From GCA-2686265 sp036010965 (GTDB lineage Bacteria; Planctomycetota; UBA1135; GCA-002686595): a stretch of 63,043 nt of DNA. Shown piece after piece: positions 18,492 to 26,981 of this stretch. Below the pieces are notes generated by a model. It saw nothing but the letters and a program-made list of their open reading frames with translations. It was not told where the DNA came from and ran no database searches. A program made the translations under genes and the position numbers. How positions within the stretch are numbered: the stretch's first letter is position 1; the number at the start of each line of letters is the position of its first letter. The stretch covers positions 1 to 63,043 of the forward strand of contig DASCMO010000060.1 of assembly GCA_036010965.1 (NCBI GenBank). Reading direction: 5' to 3'.

Positions 18492-21400
18492 CTACTGCTG
18501 CCACGCGAAGCCGAGAGCTCCGAGTTCCGGTGTCTTGCTGGAGATCGGATTGGAGATGAAGCTGATGCGCACCTGGAACGCCTTGGAGCCGTCGATGTCC
18601 GCCATCTGGCTCAGCCACGCGTTGTTGTTGTTGAGGAAGATCGGCGCGCTCGGCTCGGGTGCCGGGATCGTGATCGGGTCCCCGTAGAGGTCCAGCTTCG
18701 AAGCGTTGGTGGTGATGTCGTCCTGCGGAATGCCCGCATCCGTTCCCGTGATCGTGGTCGCACCGCGGTAGGCGAGCACCACCTGCGTCCCCGCCGGCTG
18801 GTCTCCCGGCCCCGGCTCGACCACCGGATTCGCCGTGTTGAAAGCGCCGCCGCTGTACACCGGCGACTGCATGGCCGTGTCGAACCAGATGGTGTGCACG
18901 CGACTGACGCGCGGTACCAGCTCGAGCTGGCCAATGTAGAAGGAGTTGTCGATCCCCTGGGTGATCGCACCGGGCGGGTTGCTGTTGGGGTTGAAGCCGC
19001 CATTGGCCTCGTTCTCGAGGTCGGGGTCCCGAATGACCGGCAGGTTGTTCTGGTCGTAGCCCCCGGTCGAGAAGGCGCGGAAGTTGGGGCGCGCCGAGGA
19101 GTTGGACGCCAGGGAGATGTCGAAGGCGTTCAACCCCAGGCCCCCGTCGTCGGGATAGCAGCGGAACTCCATCAGGACCGGCAGGCCGGCGGTCGGAACC
19201 TGGCCCGTCGGGTAGGGCACCCCCTGAGTCCCCGTGCCGAGGATGCTCACTTCCATCGCCAGCATCGCGCCGGCGCCGATCGGCGCGCCCTTCTTGAGGA
19301 CGGTCGTGTCACGCCAGGTCCAGTAGGAGAACTCCTCGACGGAGATTCCCTTGTTCATGGGCCAGGGCATCATCAACGTGCCTGACTCGGCCTGGAACAG
19401 GTCCGCCGGATTGACCGCGTAGCCTCGGTCGCGCGGGTGGACCACCTCGAAGGGCGCGTTGTCGTTGTCGAGGATGTTGTTGGCGAAGGTCTTGACCAGG
19501 CCGGAGTTGGGGTAGTTGGGGAACCCCGACATCGGGTTGAGGATCTCGTCCGGCTGGAAGATCGAGTGGGTCAGAGCGATCTGGAACTCGTCGTAGGCAT
19601 CGGAGACCACCGCCGCACCGATGGGGGCCCAGGAGATGCCCTCGATGTCGATGTTGATGTTGGTCTCATCGGTGACCGAGAAGCCCAGGTCACAGTAGCG
19701 CCACAGGGTCTGCATCTTGCTCCCCAGGGGCGAGAGCGGGGTCTGCACGCCGGGCGGGAAGGGGGTCATGACGCTGGGCACCGGCTTGTCGCGGTCGGCC
19801 GCGACCGAGAAGCGGTTCACGGGGCGCGGCAAGATCACCTCGCGGTTCAGGTCGTAAAGGATCTGCCCGGCGCGCAACTCGGGGAACGAGTCGTCGTAGA
19901 GCTCGTCGGTCCCGGCGAACCGCAGGGCGACCCCGCCGTTGGACTCGGTCCCCTCGGTGGGATCGAGCTGGAACAGGATCTGGGAGAGTGTTTCCTCGAG
20001 GGGGTTGCCCGCCAGGTCGGTCGGGCCGGCCGAACCGCCCGCGAGGTTCAGGTAGAATCCCTCGTTGAGGCCGAGCTGGTGATTGAGCGGCAAGGTAGGC
20101 ACGAACTTGAACTCGCGCAGGGTCGTGTCCGGCAGCACCTGGCCGACGATGACGTCGAAAGCGGTCGGATCGGACTCGACGCGTGTGAGCGTGAAGTTGT
20201 CAAAGGAGGTCAGCGAGGTCGGGTCCATGGGCTCGCTGAAGAACACGACCGCGTGGGCGTTCTTGGAGACATCGCTCGCCGGCGGCTGGGAGGCGTTCGG
20301 CGAGAAGCGCACGAAACAGGCCGGGACATCGATCGCGGGGTTGAATGAGGTCTGGAGTTGGGCCGCACCCGAGGTCAGCACCCCGCCCGCGGGGGCCAGG
20401 ACCTGCACCTGGACGAAGGTCACCTCCGACCCGCTCTGGGAGGCGAACCCCAGCACGAGCGCCTTCAGGCCCGCCTTGGTGATCACGTCGAAGCCCGGTT
20501 TGAGGGTGGTCGCGCAGGACGGCACGGCGAAGGTCATCTGCGGCAAGGTGTAGCCGTCGACCACCCCGGGGATCGGGACCGGGCTGCCGGAGAACTCGAC
20601 CGCCAGCTGCCCCATGACGCGCGGCTTCTCCTCGTCGAGCAGGAAGCCGTTGTTGAGGTCACCGGTGATCTCCGTATCCCCTCCCGAGCGGAAGGCCCGC
20701 ACGACGTCGTCCGTGTACGAATTCGGATCGTTCGGTCCGTTCGAGAAGAAGGCGCAGGGATGGCCGGTGGGGTTGGTGAGCAAGATGGTCTGCCCCAGGG
20801 CAGCGTCAAGCTTCGTGGGGATGCGCACCACCAGGTTGGGCTCCTGGGTCGTGATGCTGGCCGGCAGACCCAGGGAGTTGACGGGCAGGGCCGACTCCGA
20901 GGCCTCGGTGTCGGAGACCGTGGCGTCGAGGATGACGCGCGTGGAGTGGAACTCCAGCACGCCGTCGCCGTCGTAGTCGGCCAGGTCACCGTGGTTGGGA
21001 TCGAGGATGACCCGCGCCTCGAAAGGCTGGTCGGGCGGGTAGTCCGTCATGAGGCGGATCGCCTGCCGGTTCAGGACGCCCGTCGAGGGGTCCAGCAGCA
21101 GCCCGTCGTGGCTGTCCAGCCACATTCCGTTCTCGAAGCGCGGATCGAGGATGTCATCGAAGCGCACCACCAAGGCCGCATTGCGAGCCATGACCGAGAA
21201 GGGCGGCAGCTCGCTGGGATCGAGGCTCTTATCCTGGACGGGCGTCAGGTTGGTGTCCAGGGCGTCGAGCAGCTGCACGAACTCGTCGGTCCCCGCGGCA
21301 GCGTTGATGATCACCTGGGCCTTGTCGGTGACCGGGTTCGTCGAGACGGTGTAGTTGGCGCTGGTGCGGATGTCCTCCCCCACCACCATGTCGAACTGCT

Positions 21401-21689
21401 GCAGCGAGCCGCTCTCGTCATAGATGTCGACCAGGCGGCCCCAGAGAACTCCCACGATCTTCATCTCGCTCGCCTGGCCGCGGCGGTTCTCTTCGACGAA
21501 GAAGGTCTGAGAGCGCATCCCGCTACCGGCGGGGTGCTCGACGTTCTCACCCGGTTCACCGGCGGAGCTTCCGATGGGCGTGGTCTTACCGGTGCCGCAA
21601 CCGCCGAGGGCGAGGGCGAGGGCGAGACCCGTCAGGGGAGCGACGGTGGACAGTGCGCGGAAGGGCGTGCAGGAAACGAGTTGGTTCAT
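18492..21689 (-). CDS. Large Ig-like domain lipoprotein
   Basis: The protein has 1065 residues from the ATG at 21689, which puts a lipobox LGGC at Cys31; the open frame continues 84 bases upstream but without a sensible leader. It contains several SbsA-type Ig-like modules, marked by VVRFDDILDPRF, VVFFSEPMDPTSL and LAGNPLEET. Unlike the neighbour at 15098-18439 it lacks long Gly-rich runs. The C-terminal third is Asn/Pro-rich and beta-like. The 52-base gap to the next lipoprotein gene suggests one transcript. The shared architecture of this cluster points to a common export route and assembly, which is inference. No enzymatic motif is visible. Confidence 0.83.
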   Translation of the reverse strand: MNQLVSCTPFRALSTVAPLTGLALALALGGCGTGKTTPIGSSAGEPGENVEHPAGSGMRSQTFFVEENRRGQASEMKIVGVLWGRLVDIYDESGSLQQFDMVVGEDIRTSANYTVSTNPVTDKAQVIINAAAGTDEFVQLLDALDTNLTPVQDKSLDPSELPPFSVMARNAALVVRFDDILDPRFENGMWLDSHDGLLLDPSTGVLNRQAIRLMTDYPPDQPFEARVILDPNHGDLADYDGDGVLEFHSTRVILDATVSDTEASESALPVNSLGLPASITTQEPNLVVRIPTKLDAALGQTILLTNPTGHPCAFFSNGPNDPNSYTDDVVRAFRSGGDTEITGDLNNGFLLDEEKPRVMGQLAVEFSGSPVPIPGVVDGYTLPQMTFAVPSCATTLKPGFDVITKAGLKALVLGFASQSGSEVTFVQVQVLAPAGGVLTSGAAQLQTSFNPAIDVPACFVRFSPNASQPPASDVSKNAHAVVFFSEPMDPTSLTSFDNFTLTRVESDPTAFDVIVGQVLPDTTLREFKFVPTLPLNHQLGLNEGFYLNLAGGSAGPTDLAGNPLEETLSQILFQLDPTEGTESNGGVALRFAGTDELYDDSFPELRAGQILYDLNREVILPRPVNRFSVAADRDKPVPSVMTPFPPGVQTPLSPLGSKMQTLWRYCDLGFSVTDETNINIDIEGISWAPIGAAVVSDAYDEFQIALTHSIFQPDEILNPMSGFPNYPNSGLVKTFANNILDNDNAPFEVVHPRDRGYAVNPADLFQAESGTLMMPWPMNKGISVEEFSYWTWRDTTVLKKGAPIGAGAMLAMEVSILGTGTQGVPYPTGQVPTAGLPVLMEFRCYPDDGGLGLNAFDISLASNSSARPNFRAFSTGGYDQNNLPVIRDPDLENEANGGFNPNSNPPGAITQGIDNSFYIGQLELVPRVSRVHTIWFDTAMQSPVYSGGAFNTANPVVEPGPGDQPAGTQVVLAYRGATTITGTDAGIPQDDITTNASKLDLYGDPITIPAPEPSAPIFLNNNNAWLSQMADIDGSKAFQVRISFISNPISSKTPELGALGFAWQQ

Positions 21690-22276
21690 GATCGCAAGAG
21701 GGTCGGTCGTGGCCCGCAGGAGGCCGGACGCATCGTTCAGGGCCGTCAGTTCAGGGCCGTCGTTCAGTGGCATCGCGTCGCCGATTCGTCATCGGTGCGG
21801 CGCGCTCTGTGTCGTTACCTTCCAGGGACAGGCTGGGCATCGACGGACTGGAAAATCTAATCAGCGGGGAGGTCGGGCGGGTTCAGGGGGCAGGTAGAAG
21901 GACCAGAAGCAGAGACAGGGCGAGTCCAGCTCAGTCGCTGGGGCACACCCTGTGGGGCATCTTGCCGGGTAGAGGCCGTTCGTGGAATTCCGTTCTGCAA
22001 AGAAGCGTGGGCGGGCGCGCAGAGCACCTTTCCCGGCTCAACAACAGCAAGCCGTGTGCCGCCACGAGGGCTACCCCCGTATTGTCCGCAACACCATACA
22101 TAACAATACTTTACGGAAATCTCATTCCACCGGGTGTTGGCCCGATCGGGCAAGATCGCCCATCCTGGCCGTGCCCGGCGTGCGAAAGCGCTCAGGTGCC
22201 GCCCGGGAGTACATCGCACTGGAGCGTATCCCCCGAAAGAGCAGACCGCGCGCGAGCGCTGCCACCCGGCGCTCGA
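21690..22276. other. Intergenic region with AT-rich island
   Basis: This 587-base gap between pyrB and the Ig-like lipoprotein gene (both minus strand) has no credible gene; a plus-strand frame across it has neither family resemblance nor a start signal. At about 22085-22130 the otherwise GC-rich sequence becomes strikingly AT-rich (CATAACAATACTTTACGG), as expected of a promoter or transcription-factor site for the lipoprotein genes. I cannot define -35 and -10 boxes with confidence. Confidence 0.5.
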
Positions 22277-23623
22277 TCACACGATCGCGCTGGGCTGTAC
22301 CGCCTGGTCGAATCCGAGGGCCTCGGCGGCCGACGCATCCCGAAAGTAGACCCGGTGATCGGGGCGGATCTTGCGTACCGCGGGTGAGTCGGCGCCATGG
22401 TAGTGGCGCGTGGTCGAGCAACCCACGAAGGCGAAGGTGAGGTCGTTGCTGCAGAAGGCACAGGCGGGCCGGTGCGGTGCGCTGCCCTGGAAGCGCACCC
22501 TGGGAGTCACGTGGCGCTCCTCGGTGCGGGAGATGCAAGTCGACACATCGCAGGGGTTGCCACCTTCGACGACAGCATGGACCTCGGCGCCCTGAGGCTG
22601 CTCGGGGTCCAGAACATCCAACTCCCCCAGCAGAGCCGCGAGGAGCGCCATGCGCAGGGGCACACCGCGCGCCGCCTGCTTGAAGTAGATGCTGCGCGGG
22701 TCGGAGTCGATTTCCGCGCTGATCTCGTCGCGCCGTGGCAGAGGGTGCATGACCACGGCGTCGCGCAAGGAATCTGCGCTCATGGCGCGCTTGCTCAGTT
22801 GCAGGTAGTCGGACTGAGGCAGGGGTTCGGCGGGGTGTCGTTCGGTTTGCGGGCGGGTCATGTAGACGGCATCGACGCGCCCGACCTTCCAGCCCTTGGC
22901 GTCCGTGAACAGGGAGAGCTGGTGCGGTTTCTGAGGGGTCAGGTAGACCACGTCGGAGGTCGAGGCGAGCTCCCCCAGGCGCGAGGCGTTGGCGCGTATG
23001 GGTTCGATGGCAAACTCCTCGCGCAGGCGCCGCACCACATACTCGGGCATCTCGAACCCCGGCTGGGGGACGCACACCAGATTCGCGCCGAAGCGCGCCA
23101 GAGCGTAGGCGAAGGAGTGGATCGTGCGGCTGTAGCGCAGGTCGCCAGCCAGCACGACATCGAGGCCCTCGATGCGACCACGCTCGACCCACAGGCTGTA
23201 GAGATCGCAAAGGGTCTGGGTCGGGTGCTCGTGGGAGCCGTCGCCGCCGTTGATGACCGGCACCGACGAGAACTCCGTGGCCAGGCGCGCGGCACCCTCG
23301 CTGGAATGGCGCAGCACGACCAGATCGGCGTAGGCGCCGCCTACCACGCGCACCGTGTCCGCCAGGGACTCACCCTTGGAGGCGCTCGAGTTGCCCATGT
23401 CCGCAGCCGTGATCACGCCCCCCCCCAGGCGCAGCATGGCCGACTCGAACGAGAGGCGCGTGCGCGTCGAGGACTCGTAGAACAGGGAGGCCGAGATCTG
23501 ACCTCGGCAGAGGTGCGACCAGCTCTGTGGATCGACCGAGAACTCCCGCGCGCGTTCGAACAGCCTGCGCATCTCCGCGAGGGAGAGATCGTCGATGGAG
23601 ACCAGGTGGCGGATCGAGGACAT
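22277..23623 (-). CDS. pyrB: Aspartate carbamoyltransferase with fused PyrI-like zinc module and Ada-like tail
   Basis: Residues 1 to about 335 are a complete aspartate transcarbamoylase, the committed step of pyrimidine synthesis. Motifs: SSTRTRLSFE, SKGESLADT, HPTQTLCDLYSL, TRPQTERHP and HPLPRRDEIS. The protein is 448 residues, about 130 longer than a catalytic chain. Residues 358-391 hold Cys-x4-Cys-x24-Cys-x2-Cys with PCDVSTCIS and ACAFCSNDL, which closely matches the zinc domain of the PyrI regulatory chain. The nucleotide-binding allosteric domain of PyrI is absent. The last 45 residues (RHYHGADSPAV, RVYFRDASAAEALGF) resemble the metal-binding motif of Ada-like proteins, though most of its cysteines are lost. 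The zinc module may support trimer packing without allostery; this is inference. Confidence 0.9.
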   Translation of the reverse strand: MSSIRHLVSIDDLSLAEMRRLFERAREFSVDPQSWSHLCRGQISASLFYESSTRTRLSFESAMLRLGGGVITAADMGNSSASKGESLADTVRVVGGAYADLVVLRHSSEGAARLATEFSSVPVINGGDGSHEHPTQTLCDLYSLWVERGRIEGLDVVLAGDLRYSRTIHSFAYALARFGANLVCVPQPGFEMPEYVVRRLREEFAIEPIRANASRLGELASTSDVVYLTPQKPHQLSLFTDAKGWKVGRVDAVYMTRPQTERHPAEPLPQSDYLQLSKRAMSADSLRDAVVMHPLPRRDEISAEIDSDPRSIYFKQAARGVPLRMALLAALLGELDVLDPEQPQGAEVHAVVEGGNPCDVSTCISRTEERHVTPRVRFQGSAPHRPACAFCSNDLTFAFVGCSTTRHYHGADSPAVRKIRPDHRVYFRDASAAEALGFDQAVQPSAIV

Positions 23624-23749
23624 GAGGGAAGGTCGGGCACACCCCCAGCGGAGTCCGAGAGTGCTGCCAGCCTATTCCCCCCGGGCCTGGAGGGTATCGC
23701 GAGCGGCCCTCACCGTCAATGGAAGGACACCCGCGCGCCCGACGCACCC

Positions 23750-24814
23750 TCACGCCAGGGCCGCGAGAGCCCGCTCCAGCTCCTCCTGCCCCTCCTCCAT
23801 GGCGCGCGTCAGCACAGCCAGGGCGTCGGCCTCGAGAAGCACGCCGCGCCCCGGCTCCCAGGCTTCCTGCGGCAACTCCAAGGCCTCGCGAAAGACCCTC
23901 GCCAGCACGGCACGGGCCGCCTGCGGTTCACGCAAGGCGCTGATCCCCCCGCGCGGACGATCGCACGCCTCCAGCTCGTCGATGCGGCTCGCCACCACGA
24001 CCCGCCGCTCGCCGACTTCCGCTGGAGGCGACTGGGTGCCCGGGGGCGCCAGCCAGACCACCAGGTCCGCCGTCGGACGCAGGGAACGACCCAGTGCCAT
24101 CCCGGCCCGCTCCACCTCCCCCGCCGCCCCAGGCTGGGCCTCCAGCCGTCGCTCGCCTGCCGTGTCGATCAGCTCCACGGGCCACTCGCCGAGGCGCACG
24201 CGCTGGTGAACGGCGTCGCGAGTGGTGCCCTGCTCGGACGCGACGAGCGCCCGCGTGCTCCCGACCAGAACGTTGAAGAGGGTCGACTTGCCCGCGTTGA
24301 CCGGTCCGGCGAGGACGACGCGGGCGGGAGTCACCGCCCGCATCGCGGCTCGCGAGCGCACCACCAGTTCACGGGCGCCCTCACGTCGCGCCAGGTCGGG
24401 CTCGGCGAGCAGGCGCGCGACCTCGCGGGCCAGGGCACCGTCGAGCTGGTCGAGTGCGATGCGCGCGGCCGCCTCGCAGGGTGCATCCGCAAGCAGCTCC
24501 GAGGCCCAGGCCCGGTCCCCTTGGCGCGGTCGCTCCTCGCTCTTCGTCGCACCGAGGGCCGCCATGACACCGGAAACGACGACCGGGTTGCCGTGCAAGC
24601 ACAGCTCGAGGTGATCGGGGCCGCGCACGGCCACGAGGGCCTCGTCCAACTCCTCGCCAGCAGTCCGTAGACGTGCCAGGGTGACGCAACCCGGCCGCAA
24701 GGGCTTCCCCCCTGCCAGGGCCTCGACGGCCTCCAGGGCACCCGCACCCGTGACCTCCAGCACGCTCACGGCGCCCGTACCGGACGGCGTGAGCTCCACC
24801 GCGCGCAGGCTCAC
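23750..24814 (-). CDS. MnmE-like GTPase lacking the C-terminal catalytic motif
   Basis: This 354-residue protein follows the MnmE/TrmE order: an N-terminal tetrahydrofolate-binding-like region with LCLHGNPVVV (71-80; MnmE has a similar CHGG motif), a helical region, and an inserted G domain. G1 is GPVNAGKST (170-178), G2 GTTRD (196-200), G3 DTAGE (217-221); G4 is SRID (276-279) instead of NKxD. MnmE is normally about 450 residues and ends in a conserved Cys-containing CIGKF motif needed for tRNA U34 modification. Here that end is missing and the C-terminus is a Glu-rich helix. Either it is a paralogue with another job, or a minimal MnmE. It overlaps coaX by four bases and is probably co-translated with it. 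Confidence 0.72.
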   Translation of the reverse strand: MSLRAVELTPSGTGAVSVLEVTGAGALEAVEALAGGKPLRPGCVTLARLRTAGEELDEALVAVRGPDHLELCLHGNPVVVSGVMAALGATKSEERPRQGDRAWASELLADAPCEAAARIALDQLDGALAREVARLLAEPDLARREGARELVVRSRAAMRAVTPARVVLAGPVNAGKSTLFNVLVGSTRALVASEQGTTRDAVHQRVRLGEWPVELIDTAGERRLEAQPGAAGEVERAGMALGRSLRPTADLVVWLAPPGTQSPPAEVGERRVVVASRIDELEACDRPRGGISALREPQAARAVLARVFREALELPQEAWEPGRGVLLEADALAVLTRAMEEGQEELERALAALA

Positions 24815-25632
24815 GCGACCTCCCAGGCTTTCCCCAAAACCTCCCGGCTGCCGGCGGCCAGGAGGCCCTCGTGCACCAGATCCTCGCGTTCGACCAGCCG
24901 TCGTCCGTCGCGCCCCAGGCCGGCCGGGCCGGTCAGGAATCCCCGCGCTCCGCCGGCCAGGACCAGGGGCGCGTCGGCGATGTCCGCCTCGCGGGCGATG
25001 CGCTCCACCAGCTCACGGGCAGCCCCGAGGAACCCCACGCTGCAACCCGCTTCGAGGGCGCGCTCCGTGTCGCGCCCCAGAGCAGGTCCTCCCGGCCGCG
25101 GCTCGACTGCCGGCAGACGGGCAGCCCCGGCGGCCAGGACCTTGGCCAGGAGGCGCGGGCCCGGGGCGATCGCCCCACCCGCGAAGAGGCCCCCGCCGTC
25201 GGCGTCGGGCAACAGGGCGTCGACGGTCAGGGCCGTGCCCGCGTCCACCACGATGGCCGGCGCGCCCACGGCGCCCAGAGCCCCGCGTGCGGCGAAGAGC
25301 CGGTCGAGCCCGACGGTCTCCGGGTGGTCGCAGGTGACGATCAGCGCGTGCTCGGGGGGCGCGCGGAAGGGCGCATCGACGACGGCAGCGAGGGAGCGCG
25401 TAAGGGCCTCGGTCAGGGAACGGTCGGCGACCGACGCCAGGACGCCCCCGGTCCAGTCCGGCCCATCGGCCAGGCGCGCCGCGGCGGCGGCCGGCAGATC
25501 GGGATCGGCGGGCAGGACGATCCGCAGGGAGGGGCACGCGCGGCCCCCATCGTCCGATTCCCACACCACCAGCTTGCAGGCGCTGTTTCCCAGATCGACT
25601 GTCAAAAAGGCGGAAGCCACGACGGAGAGCAT
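24811..25632 (-). CDS. coaX: Type III pantothenate kinase
   Basis: The protein (273 residues) belongs to the CoaX branch of the ASKHA fold and would phosphorylate pantothenate in the first step of coenzyme A synthesis. The signatures are the N-terminal phosphate loop VDLGNSACK (12-20), GLDRLFAARGA, VDAGTALTVDAL and GGAIAPGPRLL. Length is slightly above the usual 255-260, with a few extra residues at the N-terminus; the Val at residue 8 or another internal start is possible. The downstream MnmE-like gene overlaps it by four bases. A biotin-protein ligase (birA), often next to coaX, is not seen here. Confidence 0.9.
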   Translation of the reverse strand: MLSVVASAFLTVDLGNSACKLVVWESDDGGRACPSLRIVLPADPDLPAAAAARLADGPDWTGGVLASVADRSLTEALTRSLAAVVDAPFRAPPEHALIVTCDHPETVGLDRLFAARGALGAVGAPAIVVDAGTALTVDALLPDADGGGLFAGGAIAPGPRLLAKVLAAGAARLPAVEPRPGGPALGRDTERALEAGCSVGFLGAARELVERIAREADIADAPLVLAGGARGFLTGPAGLGRDGRRLVEREDLVHEGLLAAGSREVLGKAWEVA

Positions 25633-25660
25633 ACCGCCCCGCCGAGCGAACGCGCGAGGG

Positions 25661-26695
25661 CTACTGCTGGGGCGGCGAGTCGAAGGTCACGACGCGCTGC
25701 TTGCCCTTGTTCTCGATCACGACCACCCAGGTCGAGTAGTTGTCCTTGTTGTTCTTGACGAAGTTGATGGCCTCGGAGGAGGAGGCCACCGAGTGGTCGT
25801 TGATGCTCTTGATGATGTCGCCGGACTGGGCGCCGTGGCGGGCGGCCACGCCGCCCGGCTGGACATCGGTCAGCTCGATGCCGTCGTAGCGTCCGGTGCG
25901 CGGGTCACGATGCCGGCGGTGCCGGACCTCGCGGGCCAGGATGCCGGCGAAGTCCTCACCAAAGTCCAGCTGGTCCTCGATGCCCAGGGCGAAGTGGTCC
26001 TGGCCCACCAGGGCGGTCTTCTTCTGGAAGGCCCAGGCGGAGCGCCCGCGGGCGCGCGGGATGGTCATGCGGGGCGGCGTGATGATGCCGTCTTCACTGG
26101 TCTTCACGATCACGCTCTGGGGATCGAAGACGCCCACCTTCAGGGTCTCGTGCTCGCGTTCGGGATCGTCGAAGGCGAAGGTCACGCCGAGGGCCGAAAC
26201 GGCGTACACGCGCACGCTCTGGTGCGGCGACGCGAGCCGATCACCGGCACGCAGGGACACACCTCCGACTCCAGTCTCGCCCACGCCCGCCAACGGACTG
26301 TCCACGCCAGCGGCCGGGGTGTAGACGAGGAAGGCCGCGCTGCGGTCGGGGTGTCCCTCGTCGTGCAAGGTGAAGAGCACCTTGACGAGGGAGGCCACGG
26401 GTACGTGCCGCGGCCCCTCGGGCTCGGGGGCCTCGGCCTCCGGCGGAGGCGGAGGAGGCGGCGCTCCGGTCCAGTTCAAATCGTAGAAGGCGCGTTCGAC
26501 GGCCTTGGCCGAGACCAGGTCGATCTCGTTCTCCTGCGCCTCTTCCACATCCGTCAGGATCTCCCGCGCGTTCTCGGGAAAGAGGGAGCGCAGGGAATCG
26601 AGGCCGCTCACGAAGCTGAGCACGTACCAGCCCAGCAGAACGGTCAGGCCGGCTGCCGTAAGCCAGGAGGTGCCTTTGACTTGGAAGACATTCAT
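25661..26695 (-). CDS. GspC-like inner-membrane PDZ protein of type II secretion
   Basis: This 344-residue protein has one N-terminal membrane anchor (about 10-29, TAAGLTVLLGWYVLSF), a Pro-rich linker (PPPPPPPEAEAPEPEG), a beta-rich middle region resembling the GspC homology region (VGETGVGGVSLRAGDRLA), and a C-terminal PDZ domain (about 270-340, LTDVQPGGVAARHGAQSGDIIKSI). GspC links the inner-membrane platform to the secretin in type II secretion. Classical pilus systems use PilP instead, so this gene suggests that a secretion machine runs beside or instead of a pilus. The gene lies between a pilT paralogue and coaX. A role as a periplasmic PDZ protein outside secretion is possible. Confidence 0.75.
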   Translation of the reverse strand: MNVFQVKGTSWLTAAGLTVLLGWYVLSFVSGLDSLRSLFPENAREILTDVEEAQENEIDLVSAKAVERAFYDLNWTGAPPPPPPPEAEAPEPEGPRHVPVASLVKVLFTLHDEGHPDRSAAFLVYTPAAGVDSPLAGVGETGVGGVSLRAGDRLASPHQSVRVYAVSALGVTFAFDDPEREHETLKVGVFDPQSVIVKTSEDGIITPPRMTIPRARGRSAWAFQKKTALVGQDHFALGIEDQLDFGEDFAGILAREVRHRRHRDPRTGRYDGIELTDVQPGGVAARHGAQSGDIIKSINDHSVASSSEAINFVKNNKDNYSTWVVVIENKGKQRVVTFDSPPQQ

Positions 26696-26838
26696 GAGTG
26701 CGGGAGAGGCATGCTAGGCCCCCTCGGGAGAGGCTGCAAGCGGGCACACTGCCCGCTCAGGCTCGCATCCGTCAGCGGGCCTTGCTCCGGAGCGTGCAAG
26801 CCGTTCGCTGGTGGTGCATTGGGTTCGACTGCTCCGCG

Positions 26839-26858
26839 GACGACCCCATGGGGTCGTC
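26839..26858. repeat. 20-bp perfect palindrome
   Basis: The sequence GACGACCCC followed by ATGG and its mirror forms a 20-base palindrome centred on CATG, in the 286-base gap between gspC-like and pilT-like genes. As RNA it would fold into a stem with a minimal loop; as DNA it could be an operator for a dimeric regulator of the downstream gspC-like gene. No T tract follows on either strand, so terminator function is doubtful. Confidence 0.5.
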
Positions 26859-26981
26859 GAGGACGCATACGGGTCCCAAGTGCCTCCAGCGGGCAGGAGG
26901 CCGGCGTTTCCGGCCACTCGCGCGCTCAGGTGTCAAGACTGGCAGAGATGAGGGCCCGACACGGACGACCAGCCCAGGGGT

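Noticed and set aside
21767..22387. Plus-strand 206-residue frame in the gap before pyrB
   Set aside because: No ribosome site and no recognisable domain; it overlaps the end of pyrB and an AT-rich promoter-like island.
22397..24670. Plus-strand frame of 757 residues across pyrB and the MnmE-like gene
   Set aside because: It is a GC-driven antisense shadow; the minus strand encodes recognisable families throughout.
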